NCBI GenBank assembly: GCA_947490615.1
Contig: CANLHK010000010.1
Location: 1 to 64,000, forward strand
Direction of reading: 5' to 3'
Origin: Planctomycetaceae bacterium
GTDB taxonomy: Bacteria > Planctomycetota > Phycisphaerae > Phycisphaerales > SM1A02
DNA length: 64,000 bases
How positions within the stretch are numbered: position 1 is the first letter of the stretch; every line of letters starts with the position of its first letter. This document shows, piece after piece, positions 19,001-25,819 of this stretch. Under the pieces are notes generated by a model. The model worked only from the letters and a program-made list of their open reading frames with translations. It did not search any database and was not told where the DNA came from. A program made the translations under genes and the position numbers.

Positions 19001-20821
19001 CGCCGCCGTGCATCGCCGCGCGGCCTCCAAATCTCCAGCCTGCACCTCGACCGCGACTTCGATGCGCAGCACGCGCACATCGTCGGCGCCGAATTTTTGC
19101 TTTGCCTCGGTGAGCAAACGGCGCGCGCCGTCAAAGTCCTTGGCCTCGGACAGCGCCTGAATACGCGCCGCTGCGTCGACGAACGCGTCGGCAGCACCCG
19201 CCGTGCGCGGATCGGTCGCAACGCTCGTGGTGGCGACGGCGAGGAGTTGCTTCGCTTCAGCGTCCTCGGGGAACGCGTCCACGATCGCCTGCAGCGTGTT
19301 CACCGCGTCGGCGGTTCGTGCCGAGGCGAGTTCGAGCTGTGCGCGCAGCTTTAACAGCGCGAGGTTTCCTGGCGAGAGGTTCAAACCGCCGTTGACGAGC
19401 TCAAGTGCGCGGCCGACTTCTTGCACGCGCATGTTGGCCAACGCCGTGAGCACATAGAGATCGAGGTCGATCTGGCTGCCCTTCTTGAAGACCTCGTTGA
19501 ACTTCATGATGGCACCCATGGCGTCGCCCTTGAGCAACGCCGTCTTGCCGTCGACACGCAAGATCGCCGAGTTGTCCGCAACGCCCTCGAGGAGCTTCGC
19601 CACTGCATCGCGTGCCACGACCGCCTCGGCGAGACGCGCAGCCTTGTCCGCCGCATCGGCGCGCTCGGCCATGTCAAACGCGATGTCAAAGAGCGCGATC
19701 GACGCAGTCACGCGGTTGGACTCATAGAGCGCCGCAAGAAGTCCAGTGGTGGGACGAGGCGCGTCGAGCACTGCCTGCAATTCACGCTTGGCGCTGTTGC
19801 GGTCGCTCAGGCGCAGCGTCGTTCCGTAAGCGCGACGGTGCAGCGTTTCGGAGGGATTCTTGGCGACATAGTCGCCAAGCACCGACTGTGCTTCTTCAAG
19901 TCCCGACACACCGCCGCGACTCAAGACCTGCGCGATTTCGATAATCGCCATGGAGTCCGTTGTTCTCCCCGCTGCGGCGCTGAGCGCCTCCGCTGCGTCG
20001 ACGACGGCTGGGTCCTTGGCCTTTCCTTGCGCATTCAGCAACGCGAGCTCAAAGCGCGCAATCGCCGAACGAAGCCCATCTGGAGTTTCTGCCGTGATGC
20101 GCGCGAGCGCCGCATCGAGCGTCGCTTGGGCAGTCTCGATGCGATCGGTTCGTCCCGCGCCGCCAGCGATGGCGCGCTCACGCACGGCCACGCGCGCGAG
20201 CGAGCCAACTCCGAGGTCGCGTTCAATCGGCGTGAGCTCTTTCGATTGCAGCCCCGCCACCAAATCCGCGACGACGGTCGCGCGCTCGGTGTCGTTCAAC
20301 GAATCCATTCTCTTGAATCCTGAGTAACCGCGGTAGAGCCGCGCGATCGCGACGCCCGAGCTTCCTTCGGCGACCATGCGCTCCATGTCGTCGCACCGCT
20401 CTCCGAATCCCTTCCACGACGCGTTGTTCTCAAAGGCTTCCGACTGCGTACGGAGCGCCTCAAGACAGGCACGCCAACGCACGAGATCATCGCGCGCGAT
20501 GCGCGCTTCGCTCGCAAGAACGCTCAACCACTGCGAGTAACGCTCACGCGCTTCGTTGTCAGTCTCAGGAGTGACATGCAGGATCGCCTCGCGGAATTTG
20601 GCGAGGTATTCGAGGTTGGTGGCCTTCTTGGCGACGGCGCGGCCGTAGGCATCCGCGGCCTTGCGGTAGTCGCCCGCCTTCACCGCCGTGTCACCGGCGA
20701 CGATGTGGCGCTCGGAATCAAACCGATAGCGCAGCACCAGCGTCACCGCTCCGCCCAGCACGAGCAGGATCACCAGCGAACCGACGACGAATACGAGCTT
20801 CTTGTTGAGTTTCTGGGCCAT
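16091..20821 (-). CDS. Giant membrane-anchored TPR protein of the exosortase/polysaccharide locus
   Basis: The protein is 1576 aa, with an N-terminal TM segment (about residues 9-30) and then almost only helix-turn-helix TPR-like units to the C-terminus. Many units show the A/G-x-x-x-x-A pattern with Y/F and P at repeat ends (for example IYRTLGAAQERLGNIEAALK and LNNYAYLCIECLKDSKKALP). No catalytic domain is visible. Large TPR proteins of this kind (PrsT in PEP-CTERM loci) accompany exosortase/polysaccharide clusters, so a scaffold for the polysaccharide secretion machinery is likely. It lies between epsI and the Wzz-kinase gene on the same strand. A GAAGAA stretch lies just before the ATG. 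Confidence 0.85.
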   Translation of the reverse strand: MAQKLNKKLVFVVGSLVILLVLGGAVTLVLRYRFDSERHIVAGDTAVKAGDYRKAADAYGRAVAKKATNLEYLAKFREAILHVTPETDNEARERYSQWLSVLASEARIARDDLVRWRACLEALRTQSEAFENNASWKGFGERCDDMERMVAEGSSGVAIARLYRGYSGFKRMDSLNDTERATVVADLVAGLQSKELTPIERDLGVGSLARVAVRERAIAGGAGRTDRIETAQATLDAALARITAETPDGLRSAIARFELALLNAQGKAKDPAVVDAAEALSAAAGRTTDSMAIIEIAQVLSRGGVSGLEEAQSVLGDYVAKNPSETLHRRAYGTTLRLSDRNSAKRELQAVLDAPRPTTGLLAALYESNRVTASIALFDIAFDMAERADAADKAARLAEAVVARDAVAKLLEGVADNSAILRVDGKTALLKGDAMGAIMKFNEVFKKGSQIDLDLYVLTALANMRVQEVGRALELVNGGLNLSPGNLALLKLRAQLELASARTADAVNTLQAIVDAFPEDAEAKQLLAVATTSVATDPRTAGAADAFVDAAARIQALSEAKDFDGARRLLTEAKQKFGADDVRVLRIEVAVEVQAGDLEAARRCTAAALLKFPTDTALVRFNAVLASDDIVARVIALSDGAAVDAKERVVLTYLRLLQTGDTVRDQAARERRLGLATAATTAENGERLTAAAKEWRVKAEAADPTHPAFLEIDFNAALAAKDYPAAELIAKLSEQAQRDRTQAPIFRARALLEQDKMQEAAQVLERAIESGVDASTIYRTLGAAQERLGNIEAALKTYEEAYKRRPADMATVRLLVGVLVRSGNPTRGLEVLRQARALAGFEDDVGDTWLLLEQQVGDRRLAQRLRGNRYRVAPADVANAVALAAMLAASAPEREDVLNEAGKPVYSENQWSSLDAAARLGEVDRTRVEWRKRAEEIYNEILKREPSNIDAGTSYASMLRLVGRLKESEALLTAVVQAGGEEKGWRGLVLLGQLQCILDAEDRARVSFDAAVKRENPATRDATRSVIDTLMTIDRYGIALAYLEPLTRVDTTPGLRMRLAECLLRLNRPADARKTFDAALSTGPREIGTELLDGAISVAVGDALRLTGDVAGAMKAYELAIAPYQRAKVLGPAIPQPFIQDAMLKRKLFELTGDRVRGEEALAAADRGAALGATFFPASAARAEVLVALGDVNAAVAELERYLRIVPTGVDARRRLIDLLFANAAYEKAEETLHTAIGYSPGEPGWHFTLGDLLSKRGRLKEAAASYARADALQPDTDTFFRQLDAHIRDRNFRAAIDACRGRGSLIGENAVARAYLGTAMVAIGEKGDGVAALRESFAVVKKEFDAGNALPMQQWYAALRLIFAPGLLNEAEQLVKEVSGGDPTPVGWEYLSFLALGNDSAGPAKVIEYLAPHAGRDYSTMGEFGALLCDRLGTSYYLSGDCPNAVKTFELALKWMPSNSSVLNNYAYLCIECLKDSKKALPPARLAVQLQPTRGEYLDTLAFALISDGQAQEGLNYADRAAKIADGAAVQLHRAQALKALGRDALAKDALTHASELNPDPPTKAAIEQLRATLK

Positions 20822-20901
20822 GGTTCTTCGCTTTCAGCCGATCAAGTCGGCCGTTGTGTCTTGGCGGTCTCTCGGCGCGCTGGGTCGTGGCGCGCCTGCT
20901 C

Positions 20902-21744
20902 TCAATGCGCTGCGGCCACAGGGGAGCGGTTCTCCCAGCTTGGCCAATCGGGCATGCATTTCATGACTTGAGGGACGAGCGCGCTGAGCAACTCCGTCGC
21001 GTCGCGGCGGAACGGTTCGAGCAGCGAGTCGTCGGCACCTTTCACGGTGCCAGCGGTCGACAGTTGGATCTTGCAGTAGTAGGCGTAGCGATCAGTCAGA
21101 TTGAAGGCGAGCGAGCGCACGTCGTAACTTGTGCGCGCCATCGAGCCATTGGCAATGAAGCAGTAGCCACCGACCTGTCGGTACTGAGGTCTCTTGGGAT
21201 CTTGAAACTCAATCGTGGTGAGTGCCACATCGCCGAGCGGCATCGTGACCACTTCGACATCAGCCGTCACAGGATCGGTCAACGAGGTCACCAGGTACCG
21301 CGACGAGGCATCGACGGGCTTGCGCCACGCCGAGCGGTCGATCTCCATCACGAGGCCTTCGGAGTTTCGTGTGAGCTCGAGCCCACTCACCGCCCAGCAC
21401 CGTTCGGGGATGTGCGGGACCGCGTCGATGGTTCCCGTGTAGTACGCGACATGCACATGCACGAAGCCCTTGTTGGCGTCGCCGTCGACCGCGTAGGCCC
21501 GTTCGAGGTAGCTGCGCGTGCCGAGTTCCTCGATGAGTGCATCAGAGAATACCGCGTCTGATCCGACCCGCTCCCAACGACCGAGTTTGGTTGGAATCGA
21601 ATCAAGCGGGCGACGCAGATCCACAGGCTCTTTGAGCAGATGAATCTTGAGTTGCGCGATGAGCATGCGGAATCCGACAGCGCCCGCGATCAAGATCGCC
21701 AGCGCGACGAAGTACGCCTTGAGAGAGGAACGCTCAAGAAGCAT
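20902..21744 (-). CDS. EpsI-domain protein (exosortase-associated)
   Basis: The protein (280 aa) has an N-terminal TM segment (about residues 8-28) and an EpsI-type periplasmic domain. The motif AYYTGTIDAVPHIPERCW (about 105-122) matches the H-x-P-x-x-C core seen in EpsI proteins that are fused to, or encoded next to, exosortases. The ATG at 21744 is preferred to the GTG at 21750 because AGGGAGG lies about 6 bases before it. It overlaps the end of the exosortase gene by 11 bases, so the two are translationally coupled. EpsI function is not biochemically settled; the conserved His and Cys suggest a peptidase-like or sorting-partner role, which is inference. Confidence 0.88.
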   Translation of the reverse strand: MLLERSSLKAYFVALAILIAGAVGFRMLIAQLKIHLLKEPVDLRRPLDSIPTKLGRWERVGSDAVFSDALIEELGTRSYLERAYAVDGDANKGFVHVHVAYYTGTIDAVPHIPERCWAVSGLELTRNSEGLVMEIDRSAWRKPVDASSRYLVTSLTDPVTADVEVVTMPLGDVALTTIEFQDPKRPQYRQVGGYCFIANGSMARTSYDVRSLAFNLTDRYAYYCKIQLSTAGTVKGADDSLLEPFRRDATELLSALVPQVMKCMPDWPSWENRSPVAAAH

Positions 21745-22720
21745 GCGCACCTCCCTGCACCTTGCCCGCGCCGCGCTTGGCCGAGACGGACTCGTCGACG
21801 AAGAGGTTGCGGAGGAACCACATGATGCCGAGGTAGAGCAAGAGCGCGGGCACCAGCCAGATCAGACCGACGAAGCTGTGGAAGTCGCCCGCTGCGAAGT
21901 TCGAGTTGAACAGCGAGAGAATGCCCAGTGTGTAGACGCGCAGCACATTCACACCGATGGCCACAGGGATTCCCGACGCGACGAGCGCCACGCGTTGCCA
22001 CAACTTAGGAAGTCCCGTGTAGGCAATGGCGACACCGAGCGCCAAGAACGCCACGAGCATGCGCATGCCCGAGCAGGCTTCCGCAACATTGAGTTGGTGG
22101 GGAGCGCCGCCTGAGAAGACGGTCAGCACATTTCCGCTGCGCTCGACATCCACGCCCGAGATCGCCAGGAGTCCGTGCGCACCGACGGCCGACCAATCCT
22201 GCAGACTCTCGGTGACGCGCTGCAGCAAACGCTCACTGACCGACTGCCCAAAGGCGATCCAATAGAGCAGCGGAAAGAGCAGAATCTTCGTCGCCCGCGA
22301 GCCAAGGATCAGCAGCACGAGTCCGATGAGCGCGATGCCTACCGACAGCCCTCGCGCGTTGTGGTGCAGCACAAACCACCCTGGTCCGAAGGTCGTGGCC
22401 ACATAGGCCGCGAGACCCACCACAAGAACGGGCGCGCCGAACCAGCAGGCTTTGGCGGGCGAGGCGAGCAGCTCGTCCTTCCGCAGATAGGCGAAGTAGC
22501 AACTGATCGCTGGGATGAAGAGCGTGTGTCCCCAGTCCGCTGGCTCGCTGAGCGCCCAAGAGAACTGGGTCGAGAAGAACACCCAGAAGACCGACACGAA
22601 CGCGATGACGAGAACGACGAGCGCGATGGCAATCTGCGGGCTCGGGTACGCGACAACAGAAGCCCGCGGAATCGCGGTGCCCGGTGGGATCCTGGGCTCT
22701 GCATCGTTGATGGCGCTCAT
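21734..22720 (-). CDS. Exosortase (polytopic transpeptidase-like sorting enzyme)
   Basis: Exosortases are membrane enzymes thought to cleave PEP-CTERM-type sorting tails and link proteins to surface polysaccharide, in analogy with sortases and archaeosortases. The protein (328 aa) has about eight TM helices and the proposed catalytic triad: Cys216 in EACSGMRML, Arg261 in VNVLRVYTLGIL and His281 in DFHSFVGL. The ATG at 22720 (MSAINDAEP) is chosen because the upstream extension to 22774 is Arg-rich and unlike a membrane protein start; only a weak ACAGG precedes it. epsI overlaps its 3' end. No protein with a convincing PEP-CTERM tail is encoded in this window, so its substrates lie elsewhere. 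The subfamily was not assigned. Confidence 0.92.
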   Translation of the reverse strand: MSAINDAEPRIPPGTAIPRASVVAYPSPQIAIALVVLVIAFVSVFWVFFSTQFSWALSEPADWGHTLFIPAISCYFAYLRKDELLASPAKACWFGAPVLVVGLAAYVATTFGPGWFVLHHNARGLSVGIALIGLVLLILGSRATKILLFPLLYWIAFGQSVSERLLQRVTESLQDWSAVGAHGLLAISGVDVERSGNVLTVFSGGAPHQLNVAEACSGMRMLVAFLALGVAIAYTGLPKLWQRVALVASGIPVAIGVNVLRVYTLGILSLFNSNFAAGDFHSFVGLIWLVPALLLYLGIMWFLRNLFVDESVSAKRGAGKVQGGAHAS

Positions 22721-22920
22721 GCAAACCTGTCCGACCAACTCAGACCATCGCGCGCCATCCATGCGCACACGCAAACTTCCCGCCTCGCCGCGCCAACCGA
22801 ACGGGGGCGGGCTGCGAGGGGGGAGGCTACGCAGCGCTCCGCGGAGAAGTTCGCGATTTCACCTGATCGAAGGATCATCTCGTGACTCTGTGTCCACTGC
22901 TCCGCCGCCGACGACGACGA

Positions 22921-24552
22921 TCAGTTGAACGGATTGCTCTCTGGCGGCGGTCCAAACACATCGTTTCCGAAGTTCCTGTCGAGCAGGAATCCGAAGCCGT
23001 AGGTCATGCGGAATCCATTGCGAATGACCGCCAACGGCGTGGCGAAAAAGTTGGTCCCGATGATGACATGGTCGTTGGCCTGCATGTAGATGTCAGGCTC
23101 GGAACGGTTCCGAATCGCGGCCAGATCAATGCGAATGGTCGCTTCTCGGTCGTTTCCGAGCATGCGCACGAGGTCCACGCGGTCGGGAATCGCCGTCGGC
23201 CCGAGTCCGCCCGCCGCGGACACAAACCGGCTGAGGGTCAAGCGCCCGTTGGTGTTCTCGAGGTTGTAGACGCCGATGCGGTTGATCTCGCCGTCGATGT
23301 AGAGGAACCCCGTTTCCGGCGGCTCGACATAGACGATGTCACCAGGACGGATGATGACATTGAGGTTGGGGTCGCCACCGACGAGCCGCTGGTAGTCGAC
23401 CTCGATGATGCGCGTGGCGTACATCGACGCTTCTGGAGTCACCGTCGCGCGGCCAGGACGGCCCTGCGTCGCACGCGTTGCCGAACCACGCTGCCATCGG
23501 CCCGTCGTTTCATCGAAGTAGTAACCCGCTGACGGCGCTGGCTTGGAGGCTCCGTCGCCCGTTGCAGGTTTCGTCTCGTTGAGATCATCCACATCGACCA
23601 CTGGCTTGTCGGTGTCCTGCTTCACGCGAGTTCGCGCGCCCACCATGCCTGGGGCAGCCTTCGGTGCTTCAGGAGCAGCGGGTGCAGCGGCAGGAGTTGC
23701 GGGATCGGCAGGCGCGGGTGTCGCGCCGCTCTCGGGTTTCGCGTCGGGTGTCGCGTCGGGTTTCGTTGCTGGCTTCGTACCCGACTCGAGTTGATTGATC
23801 AGATCATCGATGTTCGCGCCGTCGGGCTTGGTCGTGTTCGAAGGCTTGTCCGTTGTGGCGTCGTCGCCAGCTTCGGGCTCAGGGTAAATCGGCTTCAGCG
23901 AATCATCGAGCGGAGCAGCGCGAATGATCTTCACGCGCTGCGTCGTCGGCAGTGTGCCGCCCGCGAGGGCGATTGCTTCGGAGAGGCGGAAATCAGGGCG
24001 CTCGAGCGTAAACACGCCCGTTTCACCGACGGAACCTGAGATCGAGAACTGGAAGCTCTGGCCCTTCAGCAACGAGACCTGCACCACGGGGTTGTTGATG
24101 AGTCGTCCAGCTTTCGATTCGATCTCGCGTTGGAACTCCGCGATCGTCAGGCCCGCCGCGACAATCTCACCGACTTCCTTGAGTCGCACATTGCCCGTCT
24201 GGTCCACCATGAGCTGCTCGCTCTCCTGTTGCCCAGGCGAGACGAGTTCCCACACATCGACGCGCACGATGTCGCCAGGCGCGATGCGGTACTTCAGTTC
24301 TGATGGAACGAGATCTTCGGGCGATGGTGGAGAGAAGCGCGCGCCTGAAACGCCTTGCCGCTCGATCACATCGAGACGCGACAGAATCGGCATGGTGGTG
24401 GGCGTTGTCTCGAAGTAACCCGTTCGACTTGGGTCCATCCACGAATCGACTTCACATCCGAGGAGCGAGGTGAGCAGCATCGTCGCCGCCGCTGCGCGTC
24501 CGAGCGAGGAAACAAATCGCCGCTTCGTTGGAGCGTCACAGGCGATGGACAT
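22921..24552 (-). CDS. Polysaccharide export lipoprotein (Wza/SLBB family) with low-complexity insertion
   Basis: This is an outer-membrane export protein of about 543 aa. From the ATG at 24552 a lipoprotein signal is visible: charged n-region (TKRR), hydrophobic core and lipobox SLLGC. The polysaccharide export domain (YRIAPGDIVRVDVWELVSPG) is followed by a first SLBB domain (ISGSVGETGVFTL). A Pro/Ala/Lys/Asp-rich stretch of about 150 residues comes next. Then a second export/SLBB part follows (IIRPGDIVYVEPPETGFLYI, then GEINRIGVYNLENTNG). An open frame continues upstream into pyrB and a GTG at 24585 with GGAG before it is an alternative start; 24552 gives the more usual signal peptide. A 200-base gap without recognisable signal separates it from the exosortase gene. 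Confidence 0.9.
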   Translation of the reverse strand: MSIACDAPTKRRFVSSLGRAAAATMLLTSLLGCEVDSWMDPSRTGYFETTPTTMPILSRLDVIERQGVSGARFSPPSPEDLVPSELKYRIAPGDIVRVDVWELVSPGQQESEQLMVDQTGNVRLKEVGEIVAAGLTIAEFQREIESKAGRLINNPVVQVSLLKGQSFQFSISGSVGETGVFTLERPDFRLSEAIALAGGTLPTTQRVKIIRAAPLDDSLKPIYPEPEAGDDATTDKPSNTTKPDGANIDDLINQLESGTKPATKPDATPDAKPESGATPAPADPATPAAAPAAPEAPKAAPGMVGARTRVKQDTDKPVVDVDDLNETKPATGDGASKPAPSAGYYFDETTGRWQRGSATRATQGRPGRATVTPEASMYATRIIEVDYQRLVGGDPNLNVIIRPGDIVYVEPPETGFLYIDGEINRIGVYNLENTNGRLTLSRFVSAAGGLGPTAIPDRVDLVRMLGNDREATIRIDLAAIRNRSEPDIYMQANDHVIIGTNFFATPLAVIRNGFRMTYGFGFLLDRNFGNDVFGPPPESNPFN

Positions 24553-24703
24553 CGTGAGTTGGGTTGCTTCAGAGAGTGGCAGCACGATCAGGGCTCCGGC
24601 GTTACCGAGGGCGCGAACCAAGCCATCCACCTGGAGAGACTTAGGTCGCGTCTCGCCCTTATCGGCTTGCTTGGAGTTCCAATCTGAGGAATAGCCAAAG
24701 CGA

Positions 24704-25666
24704 TTAGCGATCGAGCGCTCGAAGCAGCACAGACATGCGCGCGGCCACGCCGCAGGAAACTTGCGCAAGGATGAGGCTATCAAGGCCATCGTCGGCAACC
24801 GCCCCATCAATCTCGACGCCACGATTCACGGGTCCTGGATGGAGAATGGCTGCACCCTTGCGTAGCCGCTGCCGGCGCGCCGCGGTCAAGCCAAAGCTTG
24901 AACGGTAGTCGGGAGCGATGCCGATCCCAGCCGCGCGTTCGGTCTGCACACGAAGCATCATGATGGCGTCCATTTCCCCGATGATCGAGTCGAGATCGTG
25001 GCTGACCGTGATCGATCCCGCGCCGCGTGCGAGCTGATCGAAACCCGCTGGAAGCAGCGAGGGCGGCCCGACCGCCACGACATGCGCACCGAGCGCGACC
25101 AGCGCGTGGGTCGAACTTCGCGCGACGCGACTGTTGGCAATGTCGCCAACGATCGCCACGCGCTTACCCGCGAGATCGCCGAGGCGGAGCTTCAAGGCGA
25201 GCATGTCGAGAATGGCCTGCGTCGGATGTTCGTGGCGGCCGTCACCCGCGTTGATGACTGGGCACGCCACCGACTGCGCGACCAACGCTGCTCCGCCTGA
25301 AATCGAAGTCCTCACCACGATCGCGTCCACACCCATGGCCTCAATGTTGCGCGCGCTGTCGATGAGCGTCTCGCCCTTGGACGCGCTCGAACCGCTGGCA
25401 CCAAGGTAAATCACCGCAGCACCAAGCCGTTTGGCCGCGACCTCGAAGCTCACGCGCGTCCGCGTCGAGTCCTCGAAGAAGATGTTGGCAATGACGCGCC
25501 CACGCAGACGCTCCTCTGCGGCTGCTTCGCCCACCGCCGCAGGAAGCAAGCGTTCGGCGCGATCGATGATCGCGCGCAGTTCGGCGAGAGGAAGCCCCTC
25601 AATGGCGAGGAAATCGCGCGAGGTGCTCGAGAGTTCCGATCCTTGGGTTCGTTGAATAAGCCGCAC
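24704..25666 (-). CDS. pyrB: Aspartate carbamoyltransferase catalytic subunit
   Basis: PyrB joins carbamoyl phosphate and aspartate in the first committed step of pyrimidine synthesis. The protein (320 aa) has the carbamoyl-phosphate loop FFEDSTRTRVSFEVAAKRL (about 60-78), the second site HEHPTQAILDMLAL (about 145) and HPGPVNRGVEID near the C-terminus. No regulatory pyrI is nearby. The start is a GTG at 25666; it is the only conventional start codon ahead of the conserved region, because an in-frame TGA lies six codons upstream. There is no Shine-Dalgarno. Instead TATGCT lies 6 bases before the GTG, suggesting a leaderless transcript. Downstream (152 bases to the SLBB gene start) is the polysaccharide operon, so pyrB may be its first gene or a separate unit. 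Confidence 0.95.
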   Translation of the reverse strand: MRLIQRTQGSELSSTSRDFLAIEGLPLAELRAIIDRAERLLPAAVGEAAAEERLRGRVIANIFFEDSTRTRVSFEVAAKRLGAAVIYLGASGSSASKGETLIDSARNIEAMGVDAIVVRTSISGGAALVAQSVACPVINAGDGRHEHPTQAILDMLALKLRLGDLAGKRVAIVGDIANSRVARSSTHALVALGAHVVAVGPPSLLPAGFDQLARGAGSITVSHDLDSIIGEMDAIMMLRVQTERAAGIGIAPDYRSSFGLTAARRQRLRKGAAILHPGPVNRGVEIDGAVADDGLDSLILAQVSCGVAARMSVLLRALDR

Positions 25667-25698
25667 GATCCGAGCATATCAGGGCTCGGATCGTGCGG
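25661..25698 (-). promoter_or_regulatory. Perfect 15-bp inverted repeat enclosing the pyrB -10 element and start codon
   Basis: Arms at 25661-25675 and 25684-25698 are perfect reverse complements (CCGCACGATCCGAGC and GCTCGGATCGTGCGG), separated by 8 bases. On the minus strand the candidate -10 hexamer TATGCT occupies 25673-25678, partly in the downstream arm. The GTG start codon of pyrB (25664-25666) lies in the same arm. If transcription starts at the GTG, the repeat is a DNA operator rather than an RNA hairpin. If it starts further upstream, the transcript would fold the start codon into a stem. Either reading implies control of pyrB. Confidence 0.7.
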
Positions 25699-25703
25699 CG
25701 TAA

Positions 25704-25781
25704 GGTCGAAACACTGGGTCGAAACGCCGGGTCGAAACACCGGGTCGAAACACCGGGTCGAAACCGTCGGTCGAGACTGTC
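25704..25781. repeat. Six 13-bp tandem direct repeats upstream of pyrB
   Basis: The core GGTCGAAAC begins at 25704, 25717, 25730, 25743 and 25756, and in slightly changed form (GGTCGAGAC) at 25769; the spacing is exactly 13 bp. The full unit is close to GGTCGAAACACCG, and the last two copies diverge in their final four bases. The array fills the region between the pyrB inverted repeat and the stop of the next gene. It is not CRISPR: the units are contiguous with no spacers. It may be a row of protein-binding sites or a variable-number repeat. Confidence 0.9.
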
Positions 25782-25819
25782 GTGGGCCGGGTGGCCTGCG
25801 ACTGTCCGCGAACGGTGGT

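Noticed and set aside
25704-25781. CRISPR array
   Set aside because: Repeat units are 13 bp and contiguous, with no spacers and no cas genes.
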